The notes beneath the pieces were generated by a model, which saw only the letters and a program-made list of their open reading frames with translations, made no database searches and was not told the DNA's origin. The position numbers and the translations under genes were made by a program. From positions 222,613 to 286,612 of the forward strand of contig NZ_BMPQ01000004.1 in NCBI RefSeq assembly GCF_014647675.1: DNA of 64,000 bases. Direction: 5' to 3'. This document shows, piece after piece, positions 35,968-43,133 of this stretch. Numbering within the stretch: position 1 is the first letter of the stretch; each line of letters begins with the position of its first letter. Source of the stretch: Streptomyces flaveus. GTDB lineage: Bacteria > Actinomycetota > Actinomycetes > Streptomycetales > Streptomycetaceae.

Positions 35968-36957
35968 ATGTCCGTCCGCGTCTCTCGCCGCACCGCCGCA
36001 GCCTCGTTCGGGCTCGCCGCAGCACTCGTCCTCGCCGCCTGCGCCAACCCCGACGAAGGCGGTACGACCGACGTTGCGGCGTCCGGGGACGGCAAGACCA
36101 TCACGAAGATCAACACCAGCCCGGACCAGAAGCGCATCACCACCGGCAAGGTCGACTCCATAGCCGCCGAGGTGCCCAAGGAGATCCGCGAGAGGGGCAC
36201 CTTGAAGCTCGTCGGCTCGGCCGGCAGCCAGGCGCCGCTGGGCTTCTACGCCACCGACAACAAGACTCGTATCGGAGTCGAGATCGACCTCGCGTACCTG
36301 GTCTCCAACGTGCTCGGGCTGAAGCCGGAATACACCCCGGTCTCCTGGGAGAACATCTTCGTCGGCCTCGACAGCGCCAAGTACGACGCCGGCCTCAGCA
36401 ACATCACCGTCACCGAGGAGCGCAAGGAGAAGTACGACTTCGCCACCTACCGCGAGGACAACCTGGCTTTCGAGGCGAAGAAGGACAGCGGTCTGAAGGT
36501 CACCGGGCCGAAGGACGTGGCGGGCCAGACCGTCGCCGTGGGCAGCGGCACCAACCAGGAGAAGCTGCTCATCGAGTGGAGCAAGGAGAACGAGAAGGCC
36601 GGCCGCAAACCGGTGGACATCAAGTACTACCAGAACGACAGCGACACGTACCTTGCTCTCCAGTCCGGCCGTATCGACCTCTACCTCGGCCCCAACCCGA
36701 CCGCCGCCTACCACGCAGCCACCACTGGGAAGACGGAGGTCGTCGGCACCTACTCCGGCGCCGGCTCCACCCTCCAGGGCCTCATCGCGGCCACCACCAA
36801 GAAGGACAGCGGCCTGGTCAAGCCGCTAGCCGCCGCGATCGACGAAATCATCGACAACGGCATGTACGCCAAGGTGCTGAAGCGCTGGGGCCTGTCCGAC
36901 GAGGCCGTGACCAAGTCCGAGATCAACCCGCCCGGCCTGCCCAAGACCAACAAGTAG
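35968..36957 (+). CDS. Amino-acid-type ABC substrate-binding lipoprotein (second)
   Basis: 329 residues with lipobox VLAAC (Cys about 25) and an SBP_bac_3 domain: RGTLKLVGSAGSQAPLGFYA, GVEIDLAYLVSNVLGL, LSNITVTEERKEKYDFATY and YAKVLKRWGLSDEAV. Two different binding proteins for one permease/ATPase set imply two related ligands. AAGGAGAA upstream of ATG 35968. Confidence 0.9.
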   Translation: MSVRVSRRTAAASFGLAAALVLAACANPDEGGTTDVAASGDGKTITKINTSPDQKRITTGKVDSIAAEVPKEIRERGTLKLVGSAGSQAPLGFYATDNKTRIGVEIDLAYLVSNVLGLKPEYTPVSWENIFVGLDSAKYDAGLSNITVTEERKEKYDFATYREDNLAFEAKKDSGLKVTGPKDVAGQTVAVGSGTNQEKLLIEWSKENEKAGRKPVDIKYYQNDSDTYLALQSGRIDLYLGPNPTAAYHAATTGKTEVVGTYSGAGSTLQGLIAATTKKDSGLVKPLAAAIDEIIDNGMYAKVLKRWGLSDEAVTKSEINPPGLPKTNK

Positions 36958-37009
36958 CCGGACGGCCCGAACTGTCCCAGCCCTCTTGGTACTCCTGAAA
37001 GGTCTCCCC

Positions 37010-37567
37010 ATGTCCACCGTCCTCTCCGTCTCAGGAAGCCCCTCCGCCACCTCCCGCACCGCACGGCTGCTGCGTCACCTGGACGACCGGCTCGTCGCGC
37101 AAGGGCACGAGGTGATCCCGCTGGACGTCCGTACCCTCCCCGCCGAGGCGCTGCTCGGAGCCGACTTCCGGCACCCGGCGATCGTCGAGGCCACGGCCCT
37201 GTTCGAGCGGGCGGACGGGTTGGTGATCGGTACTCCCGTCTACAAGGCCGCATACTCCGGGCTGCTGAAGTCGCTGCTCGACCTGCTCCCGCAGTACGCG
37301 CTGGTGGGCAAGACCGTTCTTCCCCTGGCCACCGGCGGTACCACCGCCCACGTTCTGGCCATCGATTACGCCCTGCGCCCCGTGCTGAGCTCCATGGGTG
37401 CCGCGCACATCGTCCCGGGCTGGTTCACACTCGACAAGGACATCGCGGTGGGCGACGACGGCACGCTGACCGTCGCGCCGGGCTCGGCCGAGGCCCTGGC
37501 GCAGGTCACGGATCAGTTCTCCGCCGCGCTGGGCGGCCGTACCACGTTGCTGGCGGCCACCGGATGA
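37010..37567 (+). CDS. ssuE: NAD(P)H-dependent FMN reductase (SsuE-like)
   Basis: 185-residue flavodoxin-like reductase supplying FMNH2 to LLM monooxygenases. Motifs: VLSVSGSPSATSRTARLL (FMN phosphate loop, about 4-21), GLVIGTPVYKAAYSGLLKSLLDLLPQ (about 73-98) and LPLATGGTTAHVLAIDYALRPVL (about 105-127), all classic for SsuE. It is the only clear FMN reductase in the window, so it may serve all seven LLM enzymes. CTGAAAGG precedes the ATG. Confidence 0.92.
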   Translation: MSTVLSVSGSPSATSRTARLLRHLDDRLVAQGHEVIPLDVRTLPAEALLGADFRHPAIVEATALFERADGLVIGTPVYKAAYSGLLKSLLDLLPQYALVGKTVLPLATGGTTAHVLAIDYALRPVLSSMGAAHIVPGWFTLDKDIAVGDDGTLTVAPGSAEALAQVTDQFSAALGGRTTLLAATG

Positions 37568-37668
37568 GCTCCGCGACCGTGTTCGGCGGCGACACCGAGG
37601 CCCTCGCCGGCGCCGCCGAACCGGTCGTGGACTTCCACAAGAACGCCGAACGATCCCGACGATCCTGA
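37564..37668 (+). CDS. Small hypothetical ORF coupled to ssuE
   Basis: 34-residue frame whose ATG overlaps the ssuE stop (ATGA) and which ends 13 bp before the next LLM start. Sequence MSSATVFGGDTEALAG...VVDFHKNAERSRRS. It matches no family I know. The tight coupling and codon bias suggest either a real small protein or the trimmed remnant of a larger gene. Confidence 0.35.
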   Translation: MSSATVFGGDTEALAGAAEPVVDFHKNAERSRRS

Positions 37669-37681
37669 TCGGAGACTCCAC

Positions 37682-38815
37682 GTGTCCCTCACCTTCCACT
37701 GGTTCCTGCCCACCAACGGCGACAGCCGCCACGTCGTCGGTGGCGGCCACGGCACCCCGGCCACCGCCTTCGGACGGAACCGGCCGCCGACCGTCGCCTA
37801 CCTGAGCCAGATCGCCCGCGCCGCCGAGGACCTTGGCTTCGTCGGCGCGCTCACCCCGACCGGCGCCTGGTGCGAGGACGCCTGGCTGACGACGGCGATG
37901 GTCAGCCAGCACACCGAACGCCTGAAGTTCCTGGTCGCCTTCCGGCCCGGCTTCGTCTCGCCCACGCTCGCCGCCCAGATGGCCTCCACCTTCCAGCGGC
38001 AGAGCGGCGGACGGCTCCTGCTCAACGTCGTCACCGGCGGCGAGAGCCACGAGCAGCGCGCCTACGGCGACTTCCTCGACAAGGATGCCCGCTACCGCCG
38101 TACCGGCGAATTCCTGCAGATCGTCCGGGAGTTGTGGCAGGGCAAGACCGTCGACCTGTCGGGCGAGCACCTACGGGTCGAGGACGCCACACTGGCCCGG
38201 TTGCCCGACCCGGTCCCCGAGGTGTACTTCGGTGGCTCCTCGCCCATCGCCGGCGAGGTCGCCGCACGCCATGCGGACGTCTACCTCACCTGGGGCGAGC
38301 CCCCTGCCGCCGTCGCCGAGAAGATCGCCTGGGTCCGGGCACTGGCAGAGAAGGAGGGCCGCAGCATCCGCTTCGGCATCCGCCTCCACGTCATCACCCG
38401 CGACACCGCCGAGCAGGCGTGGGCCGAGGCCCGGCGGCTGCTGGACGGCTTCGACGCGGAGACCGTAAGGGCCGTGCAAGCGGGTCTGGCCCGCAGCGCG
38501 TCCGAGGGACAGCGGCGCATGCTGGCCCTGCACGGCGGCAGCCGGGACGACCTGGAGATCCACCCCAACCTGTGGGCCGGGATCGGGCTGGTGCGGGGAG
38601 GCGCCGGCACGGCACTGGTCGGCAGCCACGACGAGGTCGCCGAGCGGATCGTCGAGTACCACCGACTCGGCATCGACGAGTTCGTGCTCTCCGGCTACCC
38701 GCACCTGGAAGAGGCGTACTGGTTCGGCGAGGGCGTGCTGCCCCGGCTGGCCGAGCAGGGCCTGTGGACCCACCCGGTCCGCCCGGAGGCGGGAAAGACG
38801 GCAAGGCCCTCTTGA
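37682..38815 (+). CDS. ssuD: FMNH2-dependent alkanesulfonate monooxygenase
   Basis: 377 residues, exactly the SsuD length. FHWFLPTNGDSRHVVGG at the N terminus, AEDLGFVGALTPTG, FLVAFRPGFVSPTLAAQMAST, LLLNVVTGGESHEQRAYGD (about 108-126), EVYFGGSSPIAGEVAARHADVYLTWGEP and FVLSGYPHLEEAYWFGEGVLP are SsuD hallmarks. It converts alkanesulfonates to aldehyde and sulfite using FMNH2 from SsuE. GTG start at 37682 with GGAG upstream. Last gene of the leader-D operon as read from spacing. Confidence 0.92.
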   Translation: MSLTFHWFLPTNGDSRHVVGGGHGTPATAFGRNRPPTVAYLSQIARAAEDLGFVGALTPTGAWCEDAWLTTAMVSQHTERLKFLVAFRPGFVSPTLAAQMASTFQRQSGGRLLLNVVTGGESHEQRAYGDFLDKDARYRRTGEFLQIVRELWQGKTVDLSGEHLRVEDATLARLPDPVPEVYFGGSSPIAGEVAARHADVYLTWGEPPAAVAEKIAWVRALAEKEGRSIRFGIRLHVITRDTAEQAWAEARRLLDGFDAETVRAVQAGLARSASEGQRRMLALHGGSRDDLEIHPNLWAGIGLVRGGAGTALVGSHDEVAERIVEYHRLGIDEFVLSGYPHLEEAYWFGEGVLPRLAEQGLWTHPVRPEAGKTARPS

Positions 38816-38850
38816 CGTGGCACGCAGACCGCCTGACACTCCAATCAGGT

Positions 38851-38874
38851 ATCCCTAGTGGATTGGTAGGAAAT
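38851..38874. promoter_or_regulatory. WTCCCTAG-N8-TAGGAAAW element, copy 3
   Basis: ATCCCTAG-TGGATTGG-TAGGAAAT on the plus strand, ending one base before the ATG of leader E. The closeness suggests that the message of leader E is leaderless or nearly so, or that the site overlaps the start of transcription. Confidence 0.65.
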
Positions 38875-38875
38875 G

Positions 38876-39007
38876 ATGGAGTGTCCGGGGTCGCCCGCCG
38901 ACCGTGCCGTACGCGCGGCTCGGCCGTCTCTCCTTCTGACCTCCCGCCGCCACATCGATCTCCTGCGTGTCTGCAGCGCGGCAAGCCCTCTCCCGACGCA
39001 CCTCTGA
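38876..39007 (+). CDS. Leader peptide E, upstream of the GST-like gene
   Basis: 43-residue frame, ATG 38876 to TGA 39007, with the core LTSRRHIDLLRVCSAASPL. The cysteine is shifted four residues forward compared with leaders A, B and F, and the peptide has a longer N terminus. Ends 34 bp before the GST-like start. The core match is clear; the chosen start is less certain. Confidence 0.6.
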   Translation: MECPGSPADRAVRAARPSLLLTSRRHIDLLRVCSAASPLPTHL

Positions 39008-39041
39008 GAACCAGAAGCCGGATCCGGACCCAGGGAGACAC

Positions 39042-39959
39042 ATGCCCGCCGCACCCTCGACCTCCGTCCCGTCCCTCCCCTCTCCGCCGTCGTTCCGGGG
39101 CAGGATCGGCTGTGACGCGAGCAGTGGCTACTACGCCGTGTCGCGCCGCTACCGCCTCCACCTCTCGCTGTCCTGCCCCCACTGTCTGCGGATCGCCATC
39201 ACCCACAGCCTGCTCGGTCTGGAAGAGACCCTCCCGGTTGCACTGCTGCCGGCCGTGCCCGAAAGCCCCGACGGCGGACACTCTTCTCTGCGCCCGTTGT
39301 ACGAGGCCAGCTCGCACCGGCATCCCGGACCGGCCACCGCACCCGTGCTGAGCGACGACTGGACAGGACGGATCGTCAGCACGCACACGCCGGACATCCT
39401 CCGGGACCTGGCCCGGCACTTCGGTGGCGACGGCTCCGACCGGCCCGCCCTCTACCCGCACGGCGAGGAGGAGGAGATCGAGGCCGTCGGACGCCTCTGC
39501 GAGTACCGCATCAACGAAGCCGCACAGCACGCCGGGCAGGCCGACGCCGACGTCACGGTGCGCCGGACCGCCCTCGGTTCCCTGCTCCGCGTGCTGGGCT
39601 CACTGGAGTGTCGGCTCGCCCACCAGGACTTCATCCTGGGCGACGAAATGACCGCCGCCGACGTGCAGTTGTGGGTGACCCTGGTGCAACTCGACACCGT
39701 TCACCGTCTGCACCTGGACGCCGCCGCGGTCCACGCCATCGCCGACCATCCGCACCTGTGGGCCTACGCCAGGCGACTGGCCGCCCACCCCGCCTTCGGC
39801 TCCCACCTCGACCTGGACGGCATCGCCCGCAGGCATCATGCGCACTGCCACGGGCTGGAGGCCGCGGGGGCGGCGGTGCAGATCCTGGACTGGTCCGTGC
39901 ACAGCACAGGGCGCCGGCCCCTGGCCGGGTTCACCACGGTCGTCGGCAAGGCCGAGTGA
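39042..39959 (+). CDS. Glutathione S-transferase-like protein (ECM4 / glutathionyl-hydroquinone reductase type)
   Basis: 305 residues. Thioredoxin-like N-terminal domain with YRLHLSLSCPHCLRIAITHSLLGLE (about 37-61), where the active Cys of the Xi-class GSTs sits in CP. Then APVLSDDWTGRIVSTHTPDIL, and an all-helical C-terminal domain with FILGDEMTAADVQLWVTLVQLD. ECM4 relatives remove glutathione from quinone conjugates. Streptomyces make mycothiol instead of glutathione, so another thiol partner is implied. Start ATG 39042 with GGGAG upstream. Control by leader E links it to sulfur status. Confidence 0.83.
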   Translation: MPAAPSTSVPSLPSPPSFRGRIGCDASSGYYAVSRRYRLHLSLSCPHCLRIAITHSLLGLEETLPVALLPAVPESPDGGHSSLRPLYEASSHRHPGPATAPVLSDDWTGRIVSTHTPDILRDLARHFGGDGSDRPALYPHGEEEEIEAVGRLCEYRINEAAQHAGQADADVTVRRTALGSLLRVLGSLECRLAHQDFILGDEMTAADVQLWVTLVQLDTVHRLHLDAAAVHAIADHPHLWAYARRLAAHPAFGSHLDLDGIARRHHAHCHGLEAAGAAVQILDWSVHSTGRRPLAGFTTVVGKAE

Positions 39960-39961
39960 GT

Positions 39962-39992
39962 CCGGCCCGGGTGTCAGGCCGGTCCGGGCCGG
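39962..39992. terminator. Terminator between convergent genes
   Basis: CCGGCCCGG (39962-39970) and CCGGGCCGG (39984-39992) form a 9-bp stem between the stops at 39959 and 39995. Confidence 0.65.
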
Positions 39993-39994
39993 GA

Positions 39995-40510
39995 TCATCG
40001 CGCGGTGCGAAGACCGTCGACGGCGTCGCGGAGGTCCGCGACGCAGGCGGCGACGTCGCGTCGTGCGGTGTCGATCACAAGGTGATCCCGGTGCCATGGT
40101 TCGTACTCCCGGTCGCGAATGTCGGTCCAGGTGGGCAGGGGCAGGCCGGAGATGTCCGGGGTGCGGCTGGTCGCCCGCCTCTCGTGCTCGACGGGATCCG
40201 AGCAGACGATCTCGATCTCGGCGGCGGGAACACCCGCCAGGTCGGCCACGTCGCGCCAGGCGTCGCGTGTGACCGCCAACGGGTTCACGGACTCGGCGAT
40301 GACGGTCAGGCCCTGTCGCAGGTGGTCCTCCGCCAAGGCGTACCCGACCACGTAACCGACCGCGCCGAGCGGGTGCTGCCCGAGCCCCGACCGCACGATC
40401 GCCTGCTCGATGGTGTCGATCCGCACATGGACCGCGTCGAGTTGGCGGGCGAGAGCGCGGGCCAGTGTTGTCTTACCTGTGGCGGGCAGCCCGCCCATGA
40501 CGATGAGCAT
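39995..40510 (-). CDS. P-loop kinase-like AAA protein
   Basis: 171 residues. Walker A GLPATGKTT (about 7-15), then VHVRIDTIEQAI (Asp typical of small-molecule kinases or zeta-toxin-like proteins), EIEIVCSDPVEHERRATSR and WTDIRDREYEPWHRDHLVIDT with a lid Arg. The family phosphorylates small molecules such as antibiotics, sugars or adenylyl sulfate. The substrate cannot be told from sequence. The spacing and motif order are not those of CysC. It is a single gene convergent with the GST-like gene. Confidence 0.8.
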   Translation of the reverse strand: MLIVMGGLPATGKTTLARALARQLDAVHVRIDTIEQAIVRSGLGQHPLGAVGYVVGYALAEDHLRQGLTVIAESVNPLAVTRDAWRDVADLAGVPAAEIEIVCSDPVEHERRATSRTPDISGLPLPTWTDIRDREYEPWHRDHLVIDTARRDVAACVADLRDAVDGLRTAR

Positions 40511-40687
40511 GGTTCATGGTGCCGCAGGGGACTGATCGATCCCCACCGATCGGATCGGGCTGCACAAGGTTGCAACAGACCAGCAATACAGCGGCTGTTG
40601 ACGAACGGTGCCCCATGCACGGAGCATCGGTTGGAAGGAATGCAACGAGTCGGCGGAGCCATCCGCGGAGAACAGAGGGGAGTCGCG

Positions 40688-40810
40688 ATGCAGCGCCGTC
40701 GGCCGGTGTACGCGTACGACCCGGCCCTCGTTCCGCTCCGCGCCCCGCGCTGGGTCATGCGTCGTCACGTCGATCTGCGCCGCGTCAGCAGCGCCATCTG
40801 TCACGCCTGA
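40688..40810 (+). CDS. Leader peptide F, upstream of the tauD-remnant/importer/LLM operon
   Basis: 40-residue frame, ATG 40688 (AGAGGGGAG upstream) to TGA 40810. It ends VMRRHVDLRRVSSAICHA, the cleanest form of the core. A shorter version from ATG 40760 (17 residues) is equally possible. It precedes the broken tauD and the third sulfonate-type importer. A small ACCGC-TT-GCGGT stem lies at 40830-40841. Confidence 0.7.
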   Translation: MQRRRPVYAYDPALVPLRAPRWVMRRHVDLRRVSSAICHA

Positions 40811-40975
40811 CCGCTCCGGCCGCCCGCACACCGCTTGCGGTCGACGCCGCGTTTCTCGGCCCCTTTTCGCGCGTCTTCGCGTGTTCCTGACCTCCTCTTG
40901 AATTCTTTCCAGCCTTCCCACGGCCGCGCATTCCCACAGCCGTACGCCCGGCCATGACACACGGGAGATCACCGC

Positions 40976-41158
40976 ATGCCCGTCCTCGTCGAAAACACGC
41001 TCACCGTCCGCCCTGTCGCGGGCCGCATCGGCGCCGACATCTCCGGCGTCGACCTCTCCCGGCCTCTGTCGCCCGAGGAGGTACCGGACGGCCGCGAGTC
41101 CGAGCTGATATCCGGCAGGCCGTTCACGGCGGACCACCGGGTCGTGGTCAGCGCCTGA
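40976..41158 (+). pseudogene. tauD remnant: N and C termini joined by an in-frame internal deletion
   Basis: 60-residue frame. Residues 1-35 (LTVRPVAGRIGADISGVDLS, then RPLSPEEV) are a typical TauD/TfdA N terminus, comparable with the intact protein at 19957. Residues 37-60 (PDGRESELISGRPFTADHRV) resemble the C-terminal tail after the last catalytic Arg. The whole catalytic core, about 230 residues with both iron His and the Asp, is missing, so it cannot be an oxygenase. It keeps a start, a stop and a TGATG junction with the next gene, so it may still serve translation of the operon. Confidence 0.72.
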
Positions 41159-42249
41159 TGTTCACAGTCACAGCCATGCGTACCGCACCACTCCAGGCGG
41201 CCACAGCGGCCGCGGCCGTGTCTCTGCTGCTGGCCGGCTGCCAGAACTCCGGGGCCGCTGCCGGAGGCACGGACACCGCCCCTATCAAGGCCAGGATTCC
41301 GAAGACCGTGTCAGCCGATACGTCCATCACCGTGGGAGCGCCCGATCTCAAGGTGGCACTGAAGCTGTCCGGGCAGCTCGACAAGCTGCCGTTCACCGTC
41401 AAATGGGCCAACCTCCAGGGCGGACCGCAGTGCTCCGAGGCGTTTCGCGCCGGCTCTCTCGATCTGTGCTCGGCCGCGGAGATCCCCTCCATCCACGCCC
41501 ACTGGACCGGACTGGACACCAGGCTGGTGGCGGCCAGGTTCCGCAAGGCCCCGCTCGACCACCCCACCTACGAGCTCGGCATCGCGCCCGGCGCGAACAT
41601 CGACACCCTCAAGGACCTGCGTGGCAAGAAGATCGCGTACAGCCCGGGACAGGCGCAGGGCGCCCTCGTCCTGCGCATCCTGGCCAAGGCCGGGCTCACC
41701 AAGGAGGACGTACAGCTGGTCGAACTGCCCAGTACCGGGGACGTCTATCCGACCGCGCTGAGCAGCCGTCAGGTGGACGCGGCGCCTATCGGTGACGTCA
41801 ACATCAGGCGCTATCCGGCGAAGTACGGCAAGGACGGGGCCAGAACCATCCAGCACGGGCTGCGCGACGACCCCGAACATCTGTGGGCGCCGGCCGAGTC
41901 CGTGAAGGACCCGCAGAAGGCGGCCGCCATCAGAGAGCTGGTCGAGGTCTGGGCACGGGCGCAGATCTGGATCGACAAGCACCCGAAGGAATGGATCGAG
42001 GGCTACTACGTGAAGGACCAGGGCCTGACCCACGAAGACGGCGCGTATCTGGTCGAGCAGAGCGGTCATCCGGACATCCCGGCGGACTGGACGCCGGCCA
42101 TCGGCCGCCAGCAGAAGACGGTCGACCTGCTGGCCAAGGAGACGGGCCAGGAGAAGTTCGACGCCTCGATCCTCTTCGACCGGCGGTACGAGTCGGTCGC
42201 GGCCCGTGCGATTGCGGCTGAGGCGCCGACAGAGCGGGAGCGCCCATGA
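41158..42249 (+). CDS. Sulfonate/taurine-type ABC substrate-binding lipoprotein
   Basis: 363 residues from the ATG that overlaps the tauD-remnant stop; ATG 41176 is an alternative. Lipobox LLLAGC (Cys about 29). SsuA/TauA-like: VALKLSGQLDKLPFTVKWAN, FRAGSLDLCSAAEIPSIHA, LRGKKIAYSPGQAQGALVLRIL and VDAAPIGDVNIRRYPAKYG. It lacks the NMT1-type features of the 26116 protein, so a different ligand is likely. Confidence 0.88.
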   Translation: MFTVTAMRTAPLQAATAAAAVSLLLAGCQNSGAAAGGTDTAPIKARIPKTVSADTSITVGAPDLKVALKLSGQLDKLPFTVKWANLQGGPQCSEAFRAGSLDLCSAAEIPSIHAHWTGLDTRLVAARFRKAPLDHPTYELGIAPGANIDTLKDLRGKKIAYSPGQAQGALVLRILAKAGLTKEDVQLVELPSTGDVYPTALSSRQVDAAPIGDVNIRRYPAKYGKDGARTIQHGLRDDPEHLWAPAESVKDPQKAAAIRELVEVWARAQIWIDKHPKEWIEGYYVKDQGLTHEDGAYLVEQSGHPDIPADWTPAIGRQQKTVDLLAKETGQEKFDASILFDRRYESVAARAIAAEAPTERERP

Positions 42250-43133
42250 GTACCGGACTCTCCAAAGAGAGGCTGGCACCGGCCAAGCCCGCTGACGCTG
42301 CCCCCGAGCCGTCGCCGGAGAGGGAGACTCCGGTGCCTGTGGCCCGGCTGCGCCCCCGTCGGCGGCTCGGTCCGGGCCGCCCCATCCCGTACGGCTGGGC
42401 TCTCGGCCCGTTGCTGCTGCTCGCCGTCTGGTCGGTTGGTTCGGCCGCCGGTCTCATCGATCCGCGGAACATATCCGAACCGTGGACGGTGGTCACCACG
42501 GCGAACGACCTCATCGCCCAAGGCAGGCTGCAGTCCAGCCTGTGGACATCGGCGCAGCGGGTCCTCATCGGGCTGCTGTCCGGCGTGGCGGCCGGGCTCG
42601 TCCTGGCCCTGGTCTCCGGCCTCAGCAGGCTCGGTGAAGCAGTGATCGACGGCCCGGTACAGATCAAGCGGGCCATTCCCTCGCTGGCACTGATCCCGCT
42701 GCTGATCCTGTGGTTCGGCATCGGCGAGTCCATGAAGATCATCACGATCGCGCTGGCGGTCCTCGTCCCCGTCTACATCCACACCCACAACGGGCTGCGC
42801 ACCATCGACAGCCGGTATGTCGAACTGGCCGAGACCGTACGGCTGCGGCGGCGTGAGTTCCTGCGCCATGTGGTGATCCCCGGGGCGCTGCCCGGCTTCC
42901 TGCTCGGCATGCGCTTCGCCGTCACCAACGCCTGGCTGGCCCTGGTCGTCGTCGAGCAGGTCAACGCCACCAGCGGCATCGGCTACATGATGGAGCTGGC
43001 GCGGACGTACGGCCAGACCGAGATCATCATCGTCGGCCTGGTCGTGTACGGGCTCCTCGGCCTCGTATCGGACGGAGCGGTGCGGCTGGCCGAGAGGAGG
43101 GCGCTGTCATGGCGACGCACACTGGCCGGCTGA
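42246..43133 (+). CDS. Sulfonate/taurine-type ABC transporter permease
   Basis: 295 residues, about six membrane segments, EAA loop VRLRRREFLRHVVIPGALPGFLLG (about 198-221), and TNAWLALVVVEQVNATSGIGYMM. ATGA overlap with the binding protein; overlaps the ATPase gene by 25 bp. Confidence 0.9.
   Translation: MSTGLSKERLAPAKPADAAPEPSPERETPVPVARLRPRRRLGPGRPIPYGWALGPLLLLAVWSVGSAAGLIDPRNISEPWTVVTTANDLIAQGRLQSSLWTSAQRVLIGLLSGVAAGLVLALVSGLSRLGEAVIDGPVQIKRAIPSLALIPLLILWFGIGESMKIITIALAVLVPVYIHTHNGLRTIDSRYVELAETVRLRRREFLRHVVIPGALPGFLLGMRFAVTNAWLALVVVEQVNATSGIGYMMELARTYGQTEIIIVGLVVYGLLGLVSDGAVRLAERRALSWRRTLAG

Noticed and set aside
40570..40586. Second Nur-like site, TTGCAA-N5-CAGCAA, upstream of leader F
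   Set aside because: The right half matches the Nur consensus poorly and the downstream genes are of sulfonate type with no nickel link. Chance similarity is likely.
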